A stretch of DNA of 64,000 nt from Bradyrhizobium sp. WBAH42 (GTDB taxonomy: Bacteria > Pseudomonadota > Alphaproteobacteria > Rhizobiales > Xanthobacteraceae). Every line of letters begins with the position of its first letter. Positions within the stretch are counted from its first letter, which is position 1. Position numbers and translations under genes: made by a program. Where the stretch lies: NCBI RefSeq assembly GCF_024585265.1, contig NZ_CP036533.1:6023001-6087000 (forward strand). Direction: 5' to 3'. Below, piece by piece: positions 16,678 to 26,113 of the stretch. Below the pieces are notes generated by a model, which was not told the origin of the DNA, searched no databases, and saw only the letters and a list, made by a program, of their open reading frames with translations.

Positions 16678-16884
16678 GCTCGACGGCAGCACAATCGGGC
16701 CGGACCTTGCCGGCGGACCGAAGACGGCCATGGAACGTGAAGGCCGCGACAACCCGGATCGGGGCGCGACCGGGCGCGTTTATGGGCGAAGCGGTGGGGC
16801 AAAGTCAACCGAGGCAAGCAGCTAAAATCGCCCTCACAAGCACCGAAATTGCCATATTCCGGAACCCGTGACAGAAGCGAGCCC

Positions 16885-17718
16885 ATGAAGGATCGAAAAT
16901 TCGGCCCCAAGGGGGCTCGCGGCGGGGCTAAGCCCTTCAACAGACCCGGAAAATCGGCTGGCCGACCGGCTTGGCGCGACCGTGATTCGCACGGCGACGG
17001 CCCGGTCATTCTCTACGGCTGGCACACCGTCACCATGGCGCTCGCCAACCCGCGGCGGCGGATCCGCAAGCTGACGCTGACCGAGAACGCCGCAAGGCGC
17101 CTTGCGGAAGAGCACATCGAGACGCGGGTGGCGCCCGAGATCGTGCGGCCCCAGGAGATCGACCGGCTGCTGTCGCCCGACGCCGTGCACCAGGGCCTCC
17201 TCGCTGAGGCCGATCCCCTGCCCTCGCCCGAGATCGAGACGTTGACGCAGGACGGCATGGTGCTGGTGCTCGACCAGATCACCGATCCCCACAATGTCGG
17301 TGCCATCCTGCGCTCGGCCGCCGCGTTCGCGGTGAAGGCGATCGTCACGACCGCGCGCCACAGTCCGGAAGCGACCGGCGTGCTGGCGAAGGCAGCCTCC
17401 GGCGCGCTCGAGCTTGTGCCTGTTGTCACCGTGCAAAATCTCGCCCGTGCGCTGACGGCGCTGAACGAGCGCGGGTTCCAGACTGTCGGCCTCGACAGTG
17501 AAGGCAGTGAGGATATCAGCGACGTCGCGCTGCGCGAGCCGCTTGCGCTCGTGCTGGGCGCCGAAGGCAAAGGCCTCAGGCAATTGACCCGCGAAACCTG
17601 CAGCGTCGTGGCGCGGCTCGACATGCCCGGCGAGATCAAGAGCCTCAACGTTTCGAATGCTGCAGTGCTCGCGCTCTATGTCGGCGCGAGCCGGCTCGGG
17701 CTGATGAAGCGCTCCTAA
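16885..17718 (+). CDS. rlmB: RlmB/TrmH-type rRNA 2'-O-ribose methyltransferase
   Basis: A 277-residue SPOUT-class methyltransferase. After a basic N-terminal tail comes the SpoU substrate-binding domain (GWHTVTMAL...), then the catalytic knot with motif 1 DPHNVGAILRSAAAF, motif 2 LVLGAEGKGLRQLTRETC, and motif 3 MPGEIKSLNVSNAAVLALY. Family members methylate 2'-O of a guanosine in 23S rRNA (G2251 in E. coli) using S-adenosylmethionine. ATG 16885 is preferred over an in-frame codon at 16849 because the usual basic start follows it. Neighbouring tRNA genes are read the opposite way. Confidence 0.92.
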   Translation: MKDRKFGPKGARGGAKPFNRPGKSAGRPAWRDRDSHGDGPVILYGWHTVTMALANPRRRIRKLTLTENAARRLAEEHIETRVAPEIVRPQEIDRLLSPDAVHQGLLAEADPLPSPEIETLTQDGMVLVLDQITDPHNVGAILRSAAAFAVKAIVTTARHSPEATGVLAKAASGALELVPVVTVQNLARALTALNERGFQTVGLDSEGSEDISDVALREPLALVLGAEGKGLRQLTRETCSVVARLDMPGEIKSLNVSNAAVLALYVGASRLGLMKRS

Positions 17719-17752
17719 AACAAAACGCCCGTCCGCGTCACGCGAACGGGCG
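17717..17752 (-). terminator. Intrinsic terminator for the secreted-protein genes 17779-18791
   Basis: CGCCCGT-C-CGCG pairs with CGCG-A-ACGGGCG around TCA (17726-17752). On the minus strand the hairpin is followed by GTTTTGTTTT, so it terminates transcripts coming from the right. It overlaps the last codon of the methyltransferase gene; on the plus strand no T-run follows. Confidence 0.8.
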
Positions 17753-17778
17753 CCTCGCTAGTATCAACCGATCAGAGA

Positions 17779-18273
17779 TCAGTAATAGCGGCGCAGCACG
17801 CGGTGACCGCCATAATAGTACGGCGCGGCGCGGCGGGCATAGCCGTAGCGGGGGCCGTAGTGCACGCGCGGCAGGTAGCCGTAGCGGGGGCCGTAGCCGT
17901 AGCGATACGGACGGAAGTACGGGCGGCGATAGGGATAAGCGGCCGGCGGCGCGACCGCAGCGGCACGATAGCCATAGCCGTAGCCGTAATTGGCGGGCGC
18001 GACGACCGCGTCCTCGCGGTAGGTCGGATACGGCGCGAAGGCGCCCGGACCCGTATAGGTCGGGCCCTGGTTGACGTAGTAATACTGCGTGGTCGGCTCG
18101 GCGAGACGCTCATAGGCGGCGTAGCCGTAGCCATATCCGCCGCACCCGGTGTTGCAGCCGGTATAGACCGGCGCCACCGGCGCGCACGTGGTGAAGCCGC
18201 AGGCCGCGGCCGGCGCGGTGGCGGCGAACATCACGGCAGCTGCCGCGACCAGTCCCGAAATCATCTGACGCAT
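17779..18273 (-). CDS. Secreted Tyr/Gly/Arg-rich protein
   Basis: A 164-residue exported protein: signal peptide over residues 1-25 (MRQMISGLVAAAAVMF..AAA), a short cysteine-containing segment (CGFTTCAP..TGCNTGCGG) and then a low-complexity tail full of YGYG, RYGY and GPRYGY units. AGGAGA lies 5 bases before the ATG. Similar Tyr/Gly-rich small exported proteins are frequent in this family of bacteria and are probably cell-envelope associated, but no function is established. It is 41 bases downstream of another secreted-protein gene on the same strand. Confidence 0.75.
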   Translation of the reverse strand: MRQMISGLVAAAAVMFAATAPAAACGFTTCAPVAPVYTGCNTGCGGYGYGYAAYERLAEPTTQYYYVNQGPTYTGPGAFAPYPTYREDAVVAPANYGYGYGYRAAAVAPPAAYPYRRPYFRPYRYGYGPRYGYLPRVHYGPRYGYARRAAPYYYGGHRVLRRYY

Positions 18274-18314
18274 TATACTCTCCTGTTGATTTCCGTTTTT
18301 GGTTGTCACGTTTC

Positions 18315-18791
18315 TCAACCCGGCGGCCTGCCGGGTATCTCTGTGCGCGGCCGCGGAGGCCGAGGACGGTCGTTGATCTCGGGCGCGTAGATCACCGGCG
18401 GCGGATCGACGGGCGGGTCCATCTGCGCCGGCAGCGGCGCGGACGAGGCACCCCAGCTCTGGTGATAGCTCTCGGCGGGCTTGGGCAATTTGCGGTTCGC
18501 CGGCGGCTCGACCTCGAGCCGGCCGTAGCCCGGCCGCAGGCCGAGCGTCGGATAGTAATGGCCGACGTCGTCGGGCTGCCGCTCGGCGATATAGCGTCCG
18601 CCATAGATCGTGGGCTGCACCTGCTGGCCCTTGCCGAGACCCCAGGTGCCCTCGACGACGGCATAGGACGCGTCGATGTTGTTCATGATGACAGGCACGC
18701 CGGGACGGCCGGGCACGACAATCTCGAAGCCGCCGGCAAACGCCGTCGCAGGCAGTCCGATCAGAAAGGCGGCGAGCGCCACGGCACGCAT
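18315..18791 (-). CDS. Secreted proline-rich hypothetical protein
   Basis: A 158-residue protein with a signal peptide (residues 1-19, ending TAFAGG) and a mature part containing GRPGVPVIMNN, several YGGRY-type turns, and a C-terminal third dominated by Pro-Pro and Arg-Pro. No domain recognised. The ATG at 18791 places the signal peptide at the start; its binding site is weak. Likely the first gene of a two-gene unit with the Tyr/Gly-rich protein, ending at the terminator near 17720. Confidence 0.7.
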   Translation of the reverse strand: MRAVALAAFLIGLPATAFAGGFEIVVPGRPGVPVIMNNIDASYAVVEGTWGLGKGQQVQPTIYGGRYIAERQPDDVGHYYPTLGLRPGYGRLEVEPPANRKLPKPAESYHQSWGASSAPLPAQMDPPVDPPPVIYAPEINDRPRPPRPRTEIPGRPPG

Positions 18792-19074
18792 GAGGAGACC
18801 CCGGTTATCCGGGCGCAACCTAACCGATCGCGACGCAGAGAGGGTTAAGGCCTGCTCACCAAATTCCGGTAAGCCTAACGTGCAAGGATTGCACGCCGCT
18901 CAAATGCTGCACGGCGAGCTAGCGAAGCGTTAACGGCGCGGAACCGCGCGGCTGGAACAGCGCACGCTGCTCACATCGGTTTGACGCTGCGCAGTCGAAA
19001 AATCCCAGGGTTGCATCGGAACGTCCTGCGCCGTCGGCGTTTAGCTCCTGTCAACAAAATGGGAGCGAACAACC

Positions 19075-19545
19075 ATGACCATCAAGCTTCTCGGGGCCAC
19101 GGCGATCGCAGCGACCATGCTGGCAGGCTCTGCCATGGCGCAGACCGCCGTCAATAATCCACGCTGTTCGGCGCAATTCCCCAACGCCAACTGCCAGACC
19201 CTCGGCCCCGCAAAGGCATCAACCGATAGCGGCTACCGCCACCGTCGCATGTCCTATCGCCAGACCAACCGCGATTGGAATAACGACTGGAACAGGAGCC
19301 CCACCGGGTTCTGGCCGACCGACGTCGCGGCCGGCGTCGCCGGCGCCGCCATCGGCACTGCTGGTGCGATTGCCACCGCCCCATTCCGCGCTTGGGACAA
19401 TTCCTACGCCTATGACAATTCGTGGGACCGCGGCTGGAACAATCGTAGCTGGGACACCCGCACCTATGCCCAGCGCAACGGCTTCGTCTGTACGCCCGGC
19501 ACCTGGTTCAAGGGCGCAGACGGCCGCCGGCACATTTGCCAGTAA
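19075..19545 (+). CDS. Secreted Trp/Asn/Asp-rich hypothetical protein
   Basis: A 156-residue protein with a clear signal peptide (MTIKLLGATAIAATMLAGSAMAQ). The mature part has a cysteine pair near the N-terminus (NPRCSAQFPNANCQ), a glycine/alanine helix-like segment (AAGVAGAAIGTAGAIATAPF) and repeated NSWDRGWNNRSWD-like Trp-Asn units, closing with two further cysteines. GGGAG lies 9 bases upstream of the ATG. Function unknown; it appears to be an envelope protein. Confidence 0.75.
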   Translation: MTIKLLGATAIAATMLAGSAMAQTAVNNPRCSAQFPNANCQTLGPAKASTDSGYRHRRMSYRQTNRDWNNDWNRSPTGFWPTDVAAGVAGAAIGTAGAIATAPFRAWDNSYAYDNSWDRGWNNRSWDTRTYAQRNGFVCTPGTWFKGADGRRHICQ

Positions 19546-19713
19546 GGCAGCTTGAGCCGAACACGACATCGGGCGGCCCACGAGGCCGCCCGTTTCACGT
19601 CTTGCGCTGGTGACCTCCCGGTTCTGGCACTTTCCGATCAAGTCTGGTATTGCGGCGCGCACGGGTGGACGGCCCCGGCGCAAGCCGAGCTCCGCCCCTG
19701 CCTCCCAGGCGTC

Positions 19714-19788
19714 GCCGGCTTAGCTCAGCGGTAGAGCAGCGGTTTTGTAAACCGAAGGTCGGGGGTTCAATCCCCTCAGCCGGCACCA
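19714..19788 (+). tRNA. tRNA-Thr (anticodon TGT)
   Basis: GCCGGCT acceptor arm, D-arm TAGCTCAGCGGTAGAGCA, anticodon loop TTTGTAA giving TGT, T-arm GGGGGTTCAATCCCCT, and AGCCGGC with discriminator A and encoded CCA. 75 nt including CCA. Confidence 0.97.
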
Positions 19789-19886
19789 TTGGTTGAGCCG
19801 ACACCCGTCGTGGCCTGACGCAAGAACCAAATCGTCAGTTCGGCGTTTCCTCGTTCACCATAGAGCCGTCTCGCGGAGGTCTAGTG

Positions 19887-20120
19887 ATGGACCCGAATGA
19901 TCGGACAGCCTTAGTCTTAGCCGCTGTCGGCTTGGCCATCGCCATTGTGGTTGCATCGACAGTCACGCTAGAGCACGTCAATACCCGTACGGCCAGCAGC
20001 GACGCACCTCCCGGAACGGTAGGACTCGCCAGGCCTCATCCGCCGCTGGACCGTGCTCCTGGTGAGGCGATACAGACATCAGGAGCGCCGTCCAACGCAA
20101 ATCATCGGCAGCGGCCTTGA
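19887..20120 (+). CDS. Small single-pass membrane protein, unknown
   Basis: A 77-residue frame with a single hydrophobic helix at about residues 9-28 (LVLAAVGLAIAIVVASTVTL) and a hydrophilic, proline-containing tail. CGGAGG lies 7 bases before the ATG at 19887. It follows tRNA-Thr by about 100 bases. No family recognised; the binding site and helix position are the only support. Confidence 0.5.
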   Translation: MDPNDRTALVLAAVGLAIAIVVASTVTLEHVNTRTASSDAPPGTVGLARPHPPLDRAPGEAIQTSGAPSNANHRQRP

Positions 20121-20163
20121 CCGAACGCCGGCCGCGCCGGCATCAGCGCTCGAACCCTGTGCC

Positions 20164-20583
20164 TCAGCCTGAACTCTTGCGCGCGCTGCTCTGTTCGAAA
20201 TGCTCGACAGCCGAGCCGCCGATCTCGACCCAGCCATGTTTCGACTGCTCGAACACCGATCTGACCGGGGCCGGAAAATCCGGATCTGCGATCGCGCCAA
20301 CGGCAACGCCGATCATGTCAGGCAGATTGTCGGCTTGCCAGTAGACCGTCGAGCCGCAGTCGGGACAGAAATATCTGCAGACCTTGCCGCCGCTCATCGC
20401 GGTTCGGACATACGACTTGGATACTCCAGAGATCGTGACGGTCTCTGCGGCATAGAAGGCACCGACGCCGAACGGCGCGCCGGTTCGTCGCTGACAGTCG
20501 AGGCAGTGACAGGCAACGACGAGGCGCGAGGGTCCCGGAAGCGACAGCGAAAGCGCGCCGCAGCTGCATCTGGCATCGATCAT
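20164..20583 (-). CDS. GFA-family zinc-binding protein
   Basis: A 139-residue cytoplasmic protein of the glutathione-dependent formaldehyde-activating (GFA/CENP-V) family. The zinc ligands are visible in order: CSCGAL at residues 6-11, CHCLDCQRRTG at 25-35, and CPDCGSTVYW near 73-82. GGGAGATC precedes the ATG. Despite the name most members have no proven formaldehyde role. Confidence 0.92.
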   Translation of the reverse strand: MIDARCSCGALSLSLPGPSRLVVACHCLDCQRRTGAPFGVGAFYAAETVTISGVSKSYVRTAMSGGKVCRYFCPDCGSTVYWQADNLPDMIGVAVGAIADPDFPAPVRSVFEQSKHGWVEIGGSAVEHFEQSSARKSSG

Positions 20584-20646
20584 CGAATCTGATCTCCCTC
20601 ATTGGCTGGCTGCGAATTGAAAAGGTTACGTTCGCGCTCAACCTCC

Positions 20647-20724
20647 GTCATTGCGAGCGCAGCGAGGCAATCCAGACTGCCTCCGCCGAAAGACTCTGGA
20701 TTGCTTCGCTGCGCTCGCAATGAC
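20647..20724. repeat. 78-bp palindromic repeat, copy 1
   Basis: The ends GTCATTGCGAGCGCAGCGAG and its mirror (CGCTGCGCTCGCAATGAC) form a long imperfect hairpin around AATCCAGA...TCTGGATT. The same element occurs at 40881-40958 and 60239-60317. It lies between the GFA and dehydrogenase genes, downstream of the latter, and could act as a transcription end or mRNA 3' hairpin. Confidence 0.9.
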
Positions 20725-20795
20725 GCGTTCGCGGCGGTAACCTCAATCCGTCTGCAAACGCGCTGCAGCGCGTCCGGGACACCGCGGCGAGATTG

Positions 20796-22628
20796 TCACT
20801 CCGTCCCGGCCTCGAATGCCAGCAGCACGTTGCCGGCGACGCCGCTCCACTGGCCGTAGCCGGAATTGGTGTAGAGCATGCCGCCGGCGATGACGGGACC
20901 GGGGCCGTCGATCGCGCCGCCGTGGGCAGGGACCCCGTTCACCGCCTTGAAATCCCGCGCGGTGTCGAACTCCCAGAGCAGCTTGCCGTCGGTGGCGTAG
21001 GCGCGCAGGAAGCCGCTGACGCTGCCTGAGAACACGACACCCGGGATCAGGCTCACCGCCGCCGAGAGCGCGGGGCTGCATTGCGGGCGATCGCCGCAGG
21101 CGACCGGCGGCACCTCCATCACGACTCTGCCGCTGGCAAGGTCGAGCCCGAACAGGCCACCGCCTTGCGTGGCATCGAGCTGCCGCGTGCCGTCGCGCTT
21201 GAAGCGCACGTCGGAGTTGGCGACATAGATGCGCTCGCCGTCCGCAGCCGAACCCCATTCGCTGCCGCCGAGCGCACCGCCCTTCCCGATCCGGGTCTGC
21301 CACAGGATCTTGCCGCCATCGTCGGGATCGAGCGCGTGCACGACGCCGGATTTCTGCGCGATGGCGAGAATGCGCCTGCCGTCGCGCAAGGCGACGAGGA
21401 TCGGCGACTGGCCGAAATCGTGATCGGGCCCGGGCTGGTCGGGACAATTGGTCTTGTCCATGCTGAAGCAGGCGACGACGAAGGCGTCCTTTGGCGTCGC
21501 CTGCTGCGTCCAGAGCAGCTTCCCGGTTGCAAGATCGAACGCAAGGATCGCATCGGCGGTCGCGGCCGGCGGATTCGAATAGGAATTGCTGGTCGCCACA
21601 TAGACCGCGCCGCGCTGGACATCGATCGTCGGCGCCGACCAGATGGCGGCGCCGGATGGTCCGAACAGCTGCGTGCCCTTGGCATTCTTGCTGGTCGGAT
21701 GCGGCATCTCGGGGATCGTGTACGCCTGCCAGATCATCTTGCCGGTCGCGGCCTGCAACGCCACCACGCTGCCGCGGAAGGTGCAGCATTCGTAGGAGGC
21801 TTGCGAGCCGGCGGCTTCCTCGAGCGAGGACACCGGCACGTAGAGCACGCCGGAATGCAGCGTCGGCGCGCCGGTGATGCGTGCGGCGGCATGCTCCTCC
21901 ACCTTGGCCTTCCAGATCAGCGCGCCCGTCAGCGCGTTCACCGCATAGACATTGGCGCGCAAATCGCCGAAGAAGATCGCGAACTGATCGGAGCCCGGAA
22001 GCGGCGCAAAGCTGATCGCGGCGCGCACCGCCGCATCAAGCGCCAAGGTCCACAGCGTGCAGCCGCTTCGCGCATCGAGCGCGTGGACCTTGCGATCAGT
22101 GCCGCCGATGAACAGCATCCCGCCCACGATGGTGGGCGGCGCAAACGACACCGAGGCGCCGGGAAAGGCATAGGCCCATTTCAGCCGCAAATGCGGCACC
22201 TGCACCGCGGTCAACCCGGCCATGTCGGCCGGCTGGAAGCGGCTGTTGCTGGCGTCAACGCCCCAACCGTTCCAGCGCGGACCGTCGAGGGCTTGCGGAA
22301 AGCCGCCCGCCTGCTGCACGCAGCGGCCCTCCGCGTCGGCGGCGGCGCTGCCCGTCGGCATCTTGCCGGTCACGAACGAGGCGATCGCGCGGCGTTCGGC
22401 ATCGCTGCGGTCCTTTGCCATCGCCGCCATGCTGCCTGTCGTCAACGTCCCCAGCACGTGGTCGAACGACATCGCCTGCAGGGCGGCGCGACCCGGCATG
22501 CGGGACTGCGCATCGCCGTCGTGGCACTGCGCGCAATGCGCGGCATAGAGCGCGGCGCCTTCCTGCTGCGCCAGCGCCGGCGCGCCGCACCAGATCAACA
22601 ACGCGGCCAAGACGGCACGTATGCTCAT
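20796..22628 (-). CDS. Cytochrome c / PQQ beta-propeller dehydrogenase, polyvinyl-alcohol-dehydrogenase-like
   Basis: A 610-residue exported quinohemoprotein. A signal peptide (residues 1-20, ending ALAQ) is followed by a short cytochrome c domain with CAQCH (C32, C35, H36) and then an eight-bladed PQQ-type propeller with repeated blade motifs such as VHALDARSGCTLW, VYAVNALTGALIW, VVALQAATGKMIW, ILAFDLATGKLLW. This order (cytochrome first, propeller second) is that of polyvinyl-alcohol dehydrogenase rather than of methanol or ethanol dehydrogenases, which carry haem at the C-terminus or not at all. A vicinal Cys-Cys (YECCTF) also occurs. GGAG precedes the ATG. The true substrate is unknown. 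Confidence 0.85.
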   Translation of the reverse strand: MSIRAVLAALLIWCGAPALAQQEGAALYAAHCAQCHDGDAQSRMPGRAALQAMSFDHVLGTLTTGSMAAMAKDRSDAERRAIASFVTGKMPTGSAAADAEGRCVQQAGGFPQALDGPRWNGWGVDASNSRFQPADMAGLTAVQVPHLRLKWAYAFPGASVSFAPPTIVGGMLFIGGTDRKVHALDARSGCTLWTLALDAAVRAAISFAPLPGSDQFAIFFGDLRANVYAVNALTGALIWKAKVEEHAAARITGAPTLHSGVLYVPVSSLEEAAGSQASYECCTFRGSVVALQAATGKMIWQAYTIPEMPHPTSKNAKGTQLFGPSGAAIWSAPTIDVQRGAVYVATSNSYSNPPAATADAILAFDLATGKLLWTQQATPKDAFVVACFSMDKTNCPDQPGPDHDFGQSPILVALRDGRRILAIAQKSGVVHALDPDDGGKILWQTRIGKGGALGGSEWGSAADGERIYVANSDVRFKRDGTRQLDATQGGGLFGLDLASGRVVMEVPPVACGDRPQCSPALSAAVSLIPGVVFSGSVSGFLRAYATDGKLLWEFDTARDFKAVNGVPAHGGAIDGPGPVIAGGMLYTNSGYGQWSGVAGNVLLAFEAGTE

Positions 22629-22724
22629 GGTGGGCTCCGGCTATGCGAGGGGAGATCGCTTCACGCAACCAGAAGTCTATCCCCGGCGCGATCGCGGATG
22701 CAATGGACGTTGTGCCCGCCGCTG

Positions 22725-23438
22725 TCAGATATCCGCGGCCATGCGGACTGAATCCGGCAATTCCTGCAGCCGCCACAGCCCGAGGCTCTTGTCGCGCCAG
22801 CCGCCGCCGCCCTCCTCGCAACGCTCATCGATCAGCGCGTGCGGCGCCGGCCAGCCGAACGGCGCCTTCTCCAGGTTCAGCGCCCGCCAGTCGCCGTCCT
22901 CGCAATCGTGGTTGTCGTCCCATTCCGGAAAGGTCGTGACGAGCAGATATTGCGCGCCGCTCTCGCGAAAGCGGGCGGCGGCCCGGGCGATGTTCTGAAA
23001 GCTCAGATGCACCAGGCAGTCGCGGCACAGGATCAAATCAGCGCGCGGCAGCGCATCACGCGTGATGTCCGCAACCAGGAATCGGCCGGCGAATTCGCCG
23101 TCCGCCACACGCCGGTTGTTGGTGGCGATCAGCGAGGGCACGATGTCGATGCCGATATAGTCGAGGTCGAGCTTGACGCGGCCGATCCAACCCGCATCGC
23201 CGCAAGGTGCATCGAGCAGCGAGCGCACGCCGAGCCGCTGCAGCAATGGCGGAAGCGCGTCCTGGATGGCCGCGGTGGCAAGGTCCTCCGAGCCGAGGCC
23301 CGATACCGAGCCGACAGCGCCCCAAAGGTTCGTACGCTCGATCCGCTCGAACCGCGCGGCGAGATCCAGCCCTGAGAAATTGTCACGGTCGGCGACGAAG
23401 CGCTCGTGGGCGAGCACGGGAGGACGATCGGGGATCAT
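22725..23438 (-). CDS. Class I SAM-dependent methyltransferase
   Basis: A 237-residue soluble protein with SAM-binding motif I LLDAPCGDAGWIG, motif II DYIGIDIV, a motif-IV-like region DLILCRDCLVHLSF and LLVTTFPEWDDNHD. This resembles methyltransferases of sugar or small-molecule type; the acceptor is not deducible. The ATG at 23438 has GAGG 8 bases upstream; a longer frame starting at 23492 lacks a binding site. It follows, on the same strand, no gene within 200 bases. Confidence 0.82.
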   Translation of the reverse strand: MIPDRPPVLAHERFVADRDNFSGLDLAARFERIERTNLWGAVGSVSGLGSEDLATAAIQDALPPLLQRLGVRSLLDAPCGDAGWIGRVKLDLDYIGIDIVPSLIATNNRRVADGEFAGRFLVADITRDALPRADLILCRDCLVHLSFQNIARAAARFRESGAQYLLVTTFPEWDDNHDCEDGDWRALNLEKAPFGWPAPHALIDERCEEGGGGWRDKSLGLWRLQELPDSVRMAADI

Positions 23439-23541
23439 GGGGCGAGCCTCTTCCGGTGCGGGCACAGTATACAACCCAGGCGAACTGTTCAAAATTGCCT
23501 GGCAGCAAACCTACGAAGCGTATTCGTCCCGTCCAGATCCC

Positions 23542-23655
23542 ATGCGCTCCACCACTCCCAAAGAGAAGGCCAAGATCGTCGCCGGCGCGGTGACGGCCGT
23601 CGTCATGACGACCATGCTGTTCGTGTTCGCGCTCGGCCTTGTGCTGCCGCATTAA
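23542..23655 (+). CDS. 37-residue single-pass membrane peptide
   Basis: The frame begins MRSTTPKEKAKIVAGA, a basic amphipathic start, followed by one hydrophobic helix (VTAVVMTTMLFVFALGLVL) and a two-residue end. The charge pattern (basic N-terminus, short C-terminus) is that of a real small inner-membrane protein. The binding site is poor, and it is convergent with the chemotaxis-receptor gene, their stops being 42 bases apart. Confidence 0.5.
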   Translation: MRSTTPKEKAKIVAGAVTAVVMTTMLFVFALGLVLPH

Positions 23656-23696
23656 GCGCGGTCAGCGCCGGCGGACGAAAGCCGCGGTACGACGGC

Positions 23697-25394
23697 TTAC
23701 GCCGAGCGCACCGTGCGCAGGAACTTTCCGACCTCGTCCTTCAGCCGGGTACTGTCGCTCGCCAGCATCTTGGCGGTCGAGAGCACCTGCGAGGAAGCCG
23801 AGCCAGTCTCGGCGGCGCCGCGCTGCACATCGGTGATGTTCGAGGAGACCTGCTGAGTGCCGTGCGCGGCCTGCTGAACGTTGCGCGAGATTTCCTGGGT
23901 CGCCGCGCCCTGCTCCTCGACGGCCGCAGCGATGGTCGAGGACACCTCCGAGAGCCGCTCGATCGTGGCGGAAATGTCGCGGATGGCGTTCACCGATTCC
24001 TGGGTCGCGGACTGGATGCCGGAAATCTGCTGGCTGATCTCGCCGGTCGCCTTGGCGGTCTGCTCGGCCAGCGTCTTCACCTCGGAGGCGACGACCGCGA
24101 AGCCGCGGCCGGCCTCGCCGGCACGCGCCGCTTCGATCGTGGCGTTCAGCGCCAGCAGGTTGGTCTGGCCGGCAATGGTGTTGATCAACTCGACGACATC
24201 GCCGATGCGCGTGGCCGCGACCGAGAGCTCGCTGACGCGCTCGGTCGTGGTGCGGGCCTGGGCGACGGCTTCGCCCGCCATCCGCGCCGATTCCTGCACC
24301 TGGCGGCTGATCTCGTTCACCGAGGAGGACAGCTCTTCCGTCGCGGTCGCCACCGACTGGACGTTGCCGGTGGCTTCACCCGAGGCAGCGACGACGACCG
24401 AGGTCAGCTCCTGGGCGCGCTGCGCGGTGGTCGCCAGCGTCGAGGAAGACGCCTCGAGCTCGGTGGAGGCCGAACCGACCGTGTCGATGATCTCACCGAC
24501 CGCGCGCTCGAAACCGTCGGCAAGATTGATCATGTCGCGGCGGCGCTGCTCGGCCGCCTGCTTCTCTGCTTCGGTCTGCGCGGCCTTGAGACGTTCGACC
24601 TCGAGCCCGTTGGTCTTGAACACCTCGACCGTCCTCGCCATGTCGCCGATCTCGTCGCGGCGATCCTTCTCGGGCACCTCGGTCGTGAGATCGTTGCGGG
24701 CGAGGCCCTCCATCGCGAGCTTGAGCTGGGCGATCGGCTGCGACATCGCCTTGAGGCCGATGAAGAGCGCGATCGCGATGCCCAGGATCAGGCCGCCGGC
24801 GCTGACGCCGATCACGGTCCAGGTCGCGGCATGAGCGTCGCGGTTGATGGCATCCTTGCGCTTGGCAACGGCCTGGCCGGTCTCGGTCGTGAACTGCGCG
24901 ATGCGTGCCAGAGCCCCATCGAGCAACGGATCGCACTCCTTGTGCGCACGCTCGGCGGCCTTGGCGTTCTCTTCCGTGGTGCTGGCCTGCGATCCGGCCT
25001 TCAGCACCGGGTCGCAGCCTGCGAACGCCGCCTTCAGCTGGTCACCGATGTTCTTGATCTGGCTGGCGCGCGCCGGATCATCCTGCTCCGCCGCATCCAG
25101 GTATTGACGGATCTCGTCCCGGTTCTGGTTCGCGATCTTCAGGCGGGCGGCATTGCCAGCCTCGGTCGCCTCAGTGAAGACGGCATAGAGCGCGGCGTGA
25201 TAAGTCTCCGCGCGGCGCTGGGCGCGCGCGAGGCTGAGAGCGGAGGATTGCGCAGCGGCGAGCTCGCCGAAGCCGTCGACCGTCGCGGATAGCTCGCGCA
25301 GGCCGAAGCCCGCAACTGCGATCATCGCGCAGCCCATCACCGCCACGATCAGCGCCACCTTCCACACGATCTTCAGATTGTTCAAAAAGCTCAT
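23697..25394 (-). CDS. Methyl-accepting chemotaxis protein
   Basis: A 565-residue receptor. The ATG at 25394 gives a short cytoplasmic start, transmembrane helix near residues 13-33, a four-helix-bundle-like periplasmic domain, second helix near 195-222, HAMP domain, and a long coiled-coil signalling domain containing the conserved hairpin tip [20 protein letters not shown] followed by [12 protein letters not shown]. It would pass ligand signals to CheA/CheW. The last residues ([10 protein letters not shown]) lack the NWETF-type CheR tether. It is not within a che operon. Confidence 0.93.
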   Translation of the reverse strand: MSFLNNLKIVWKVALIVAVMGCAMIAVAGFGLRELSATVDGFGELAAAQSSALSLARAQRRAETYHAALYAVFTEATEAGNAARLKIANQNRDEIRQYLDAAEQDDPARASQIKNIGDQLKAAFAGCDPVLKAGSQASTTEENAKAAERAHKECDPLLDGALARIAQFTTETGQAVAKRKDAINRDAHAATWTVIGVSAGGLILGIAIALFIGLKAMSQPIAQLKLAMEGLARNDLTTEVPEKDRRDEIGDMARTVEVFKTNGLEVERLKAAQTEAEKQAAEQRRRDMINLADGFERAVGEIIDTVGSASTELEASSSTLATTAQRAQELTSVVVAASGEATGNVQSVATATEELSSSVNEISRQVQESARMAGEAVAQARTTTERVSELSVAATRIGDVVELINTIAGQTNLLALNATIEAARAGEAGRGFAVVASEVKTLAEQTAKATGEISQQISGIQSATQESVNAIRDISATIERLSEVSSTIAAAVEEQGAATQEISRNVQQAAHGTQQVSSNITDVQRGAAETGSASSQVLSTAKMLASDSTRLKDEVGKFLRTVRSA

Positions 25395-25641
25395 TTCAGC
25401 CGCCCAATGATGTCCGACTCGCAGCACCGCGAGCAATTCCCAGCGGTGGGATTGGAACCAGCGGACGTTAAGAATTGATACCAAGTGACAGGAGTAGTCT
25501 TACGGAAAAATAACGCTTTGGCACCCCGTCGTAAGCTTGGCGTAAGCTTCAGCCTGTTTTCGCGTCGGAGAGCGCAGGCCCGGAACCGGCTCCGGCGTCA
25601 ACCGTTGTCGGCGCATGCGGATCCAGGAAGAAAACCGAAAC

Positions 25642-25845
25642 ATGATTCTGCTGGCGACGGTGACGCTGTGCTGCAGCGCCGTGGCCGGGACGTTGGCGCT
25701 GTTCGAGCCGATGCGGGGACAAGCGCCCGATAAGCTGGTCGCCGATCGAGCCGTGATCGACCTCACCACGCGCATGCGTGCTCAGATCCCGGTTCGGGTG
25801 GTCGGCGCGCCGTTCGAGCCCAACGTCAATCCGCGCGAGCGGTAG
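25642..25845 (+). CDS. Small exported hypothetical protein
   Basis: A 67-residue frame with a hydrophobic start (MILLATVTLCCSAVAGTLALF) that reads as a signal peptide or anchor, then a charged segment ending NVNPRER. AGGAAG lies 11 bases upstream of the ATG at 25642; an in-frame ATG at 25615 is possible but has no binding site. Its stop is 3 bases from the convergent small gene at 25849. Function unknown. Confidence 0.5.
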   Translation: MILLATVTLCCSAVAGTLALFEPMRGQAPDKLVADRAVIDLTTRMRAQIPVRVVGAPFEPNVNPRER

Positions 25846-25848
25846 CGC

Positions 25849-26013
25849 TCACCTCGGCGAAGCCTTCGCGCCCTCCTCGGGTCGGCCGTGAACACGTGCC
25901 AATTCCTCGACAAACGCGATCACCTCCGCCCGCTTGTCGGGCGGGAGCGTCAGGAACGCGCGGATGAGCCTCAGGCCCTCCGCCGCGTTCGGGCGTTCTT
26001 TCGATGCATCCAT
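25849..26013 (-). CDS. 54-residue hypothetical protein
   Basis: A short helical, charged protein (MDASKERPNAAEGLRL, LPPDKRAEVIAFVEELARVHG). The LTLPPDKRAEVIAFVEEL segment resembles the helical C-terminal piece of small proteins often found beside DNA-binding repressors, but no repressor is adjacent. No strong ribosome binding site. Its stop lies between the stop of the convergent gene ending at 25845 and its own body without overlap. Confidence 0.5.
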   Translation of the reverse strand: MDASKERPNAAEGLRLIRAFLTLPPDKRAEVIAFVEELARVHGRPEEGAKASPR

Positions 26014-26113
26014 CTGCCCAGTGTCGGACCACCGGGAAAATTATGCAATCCCCTGCAAACTGCCTTGATTCGAAGCAGCCGCTTTGCTGGAATGCGCGCG
26101 GCTGAGGTGGATC

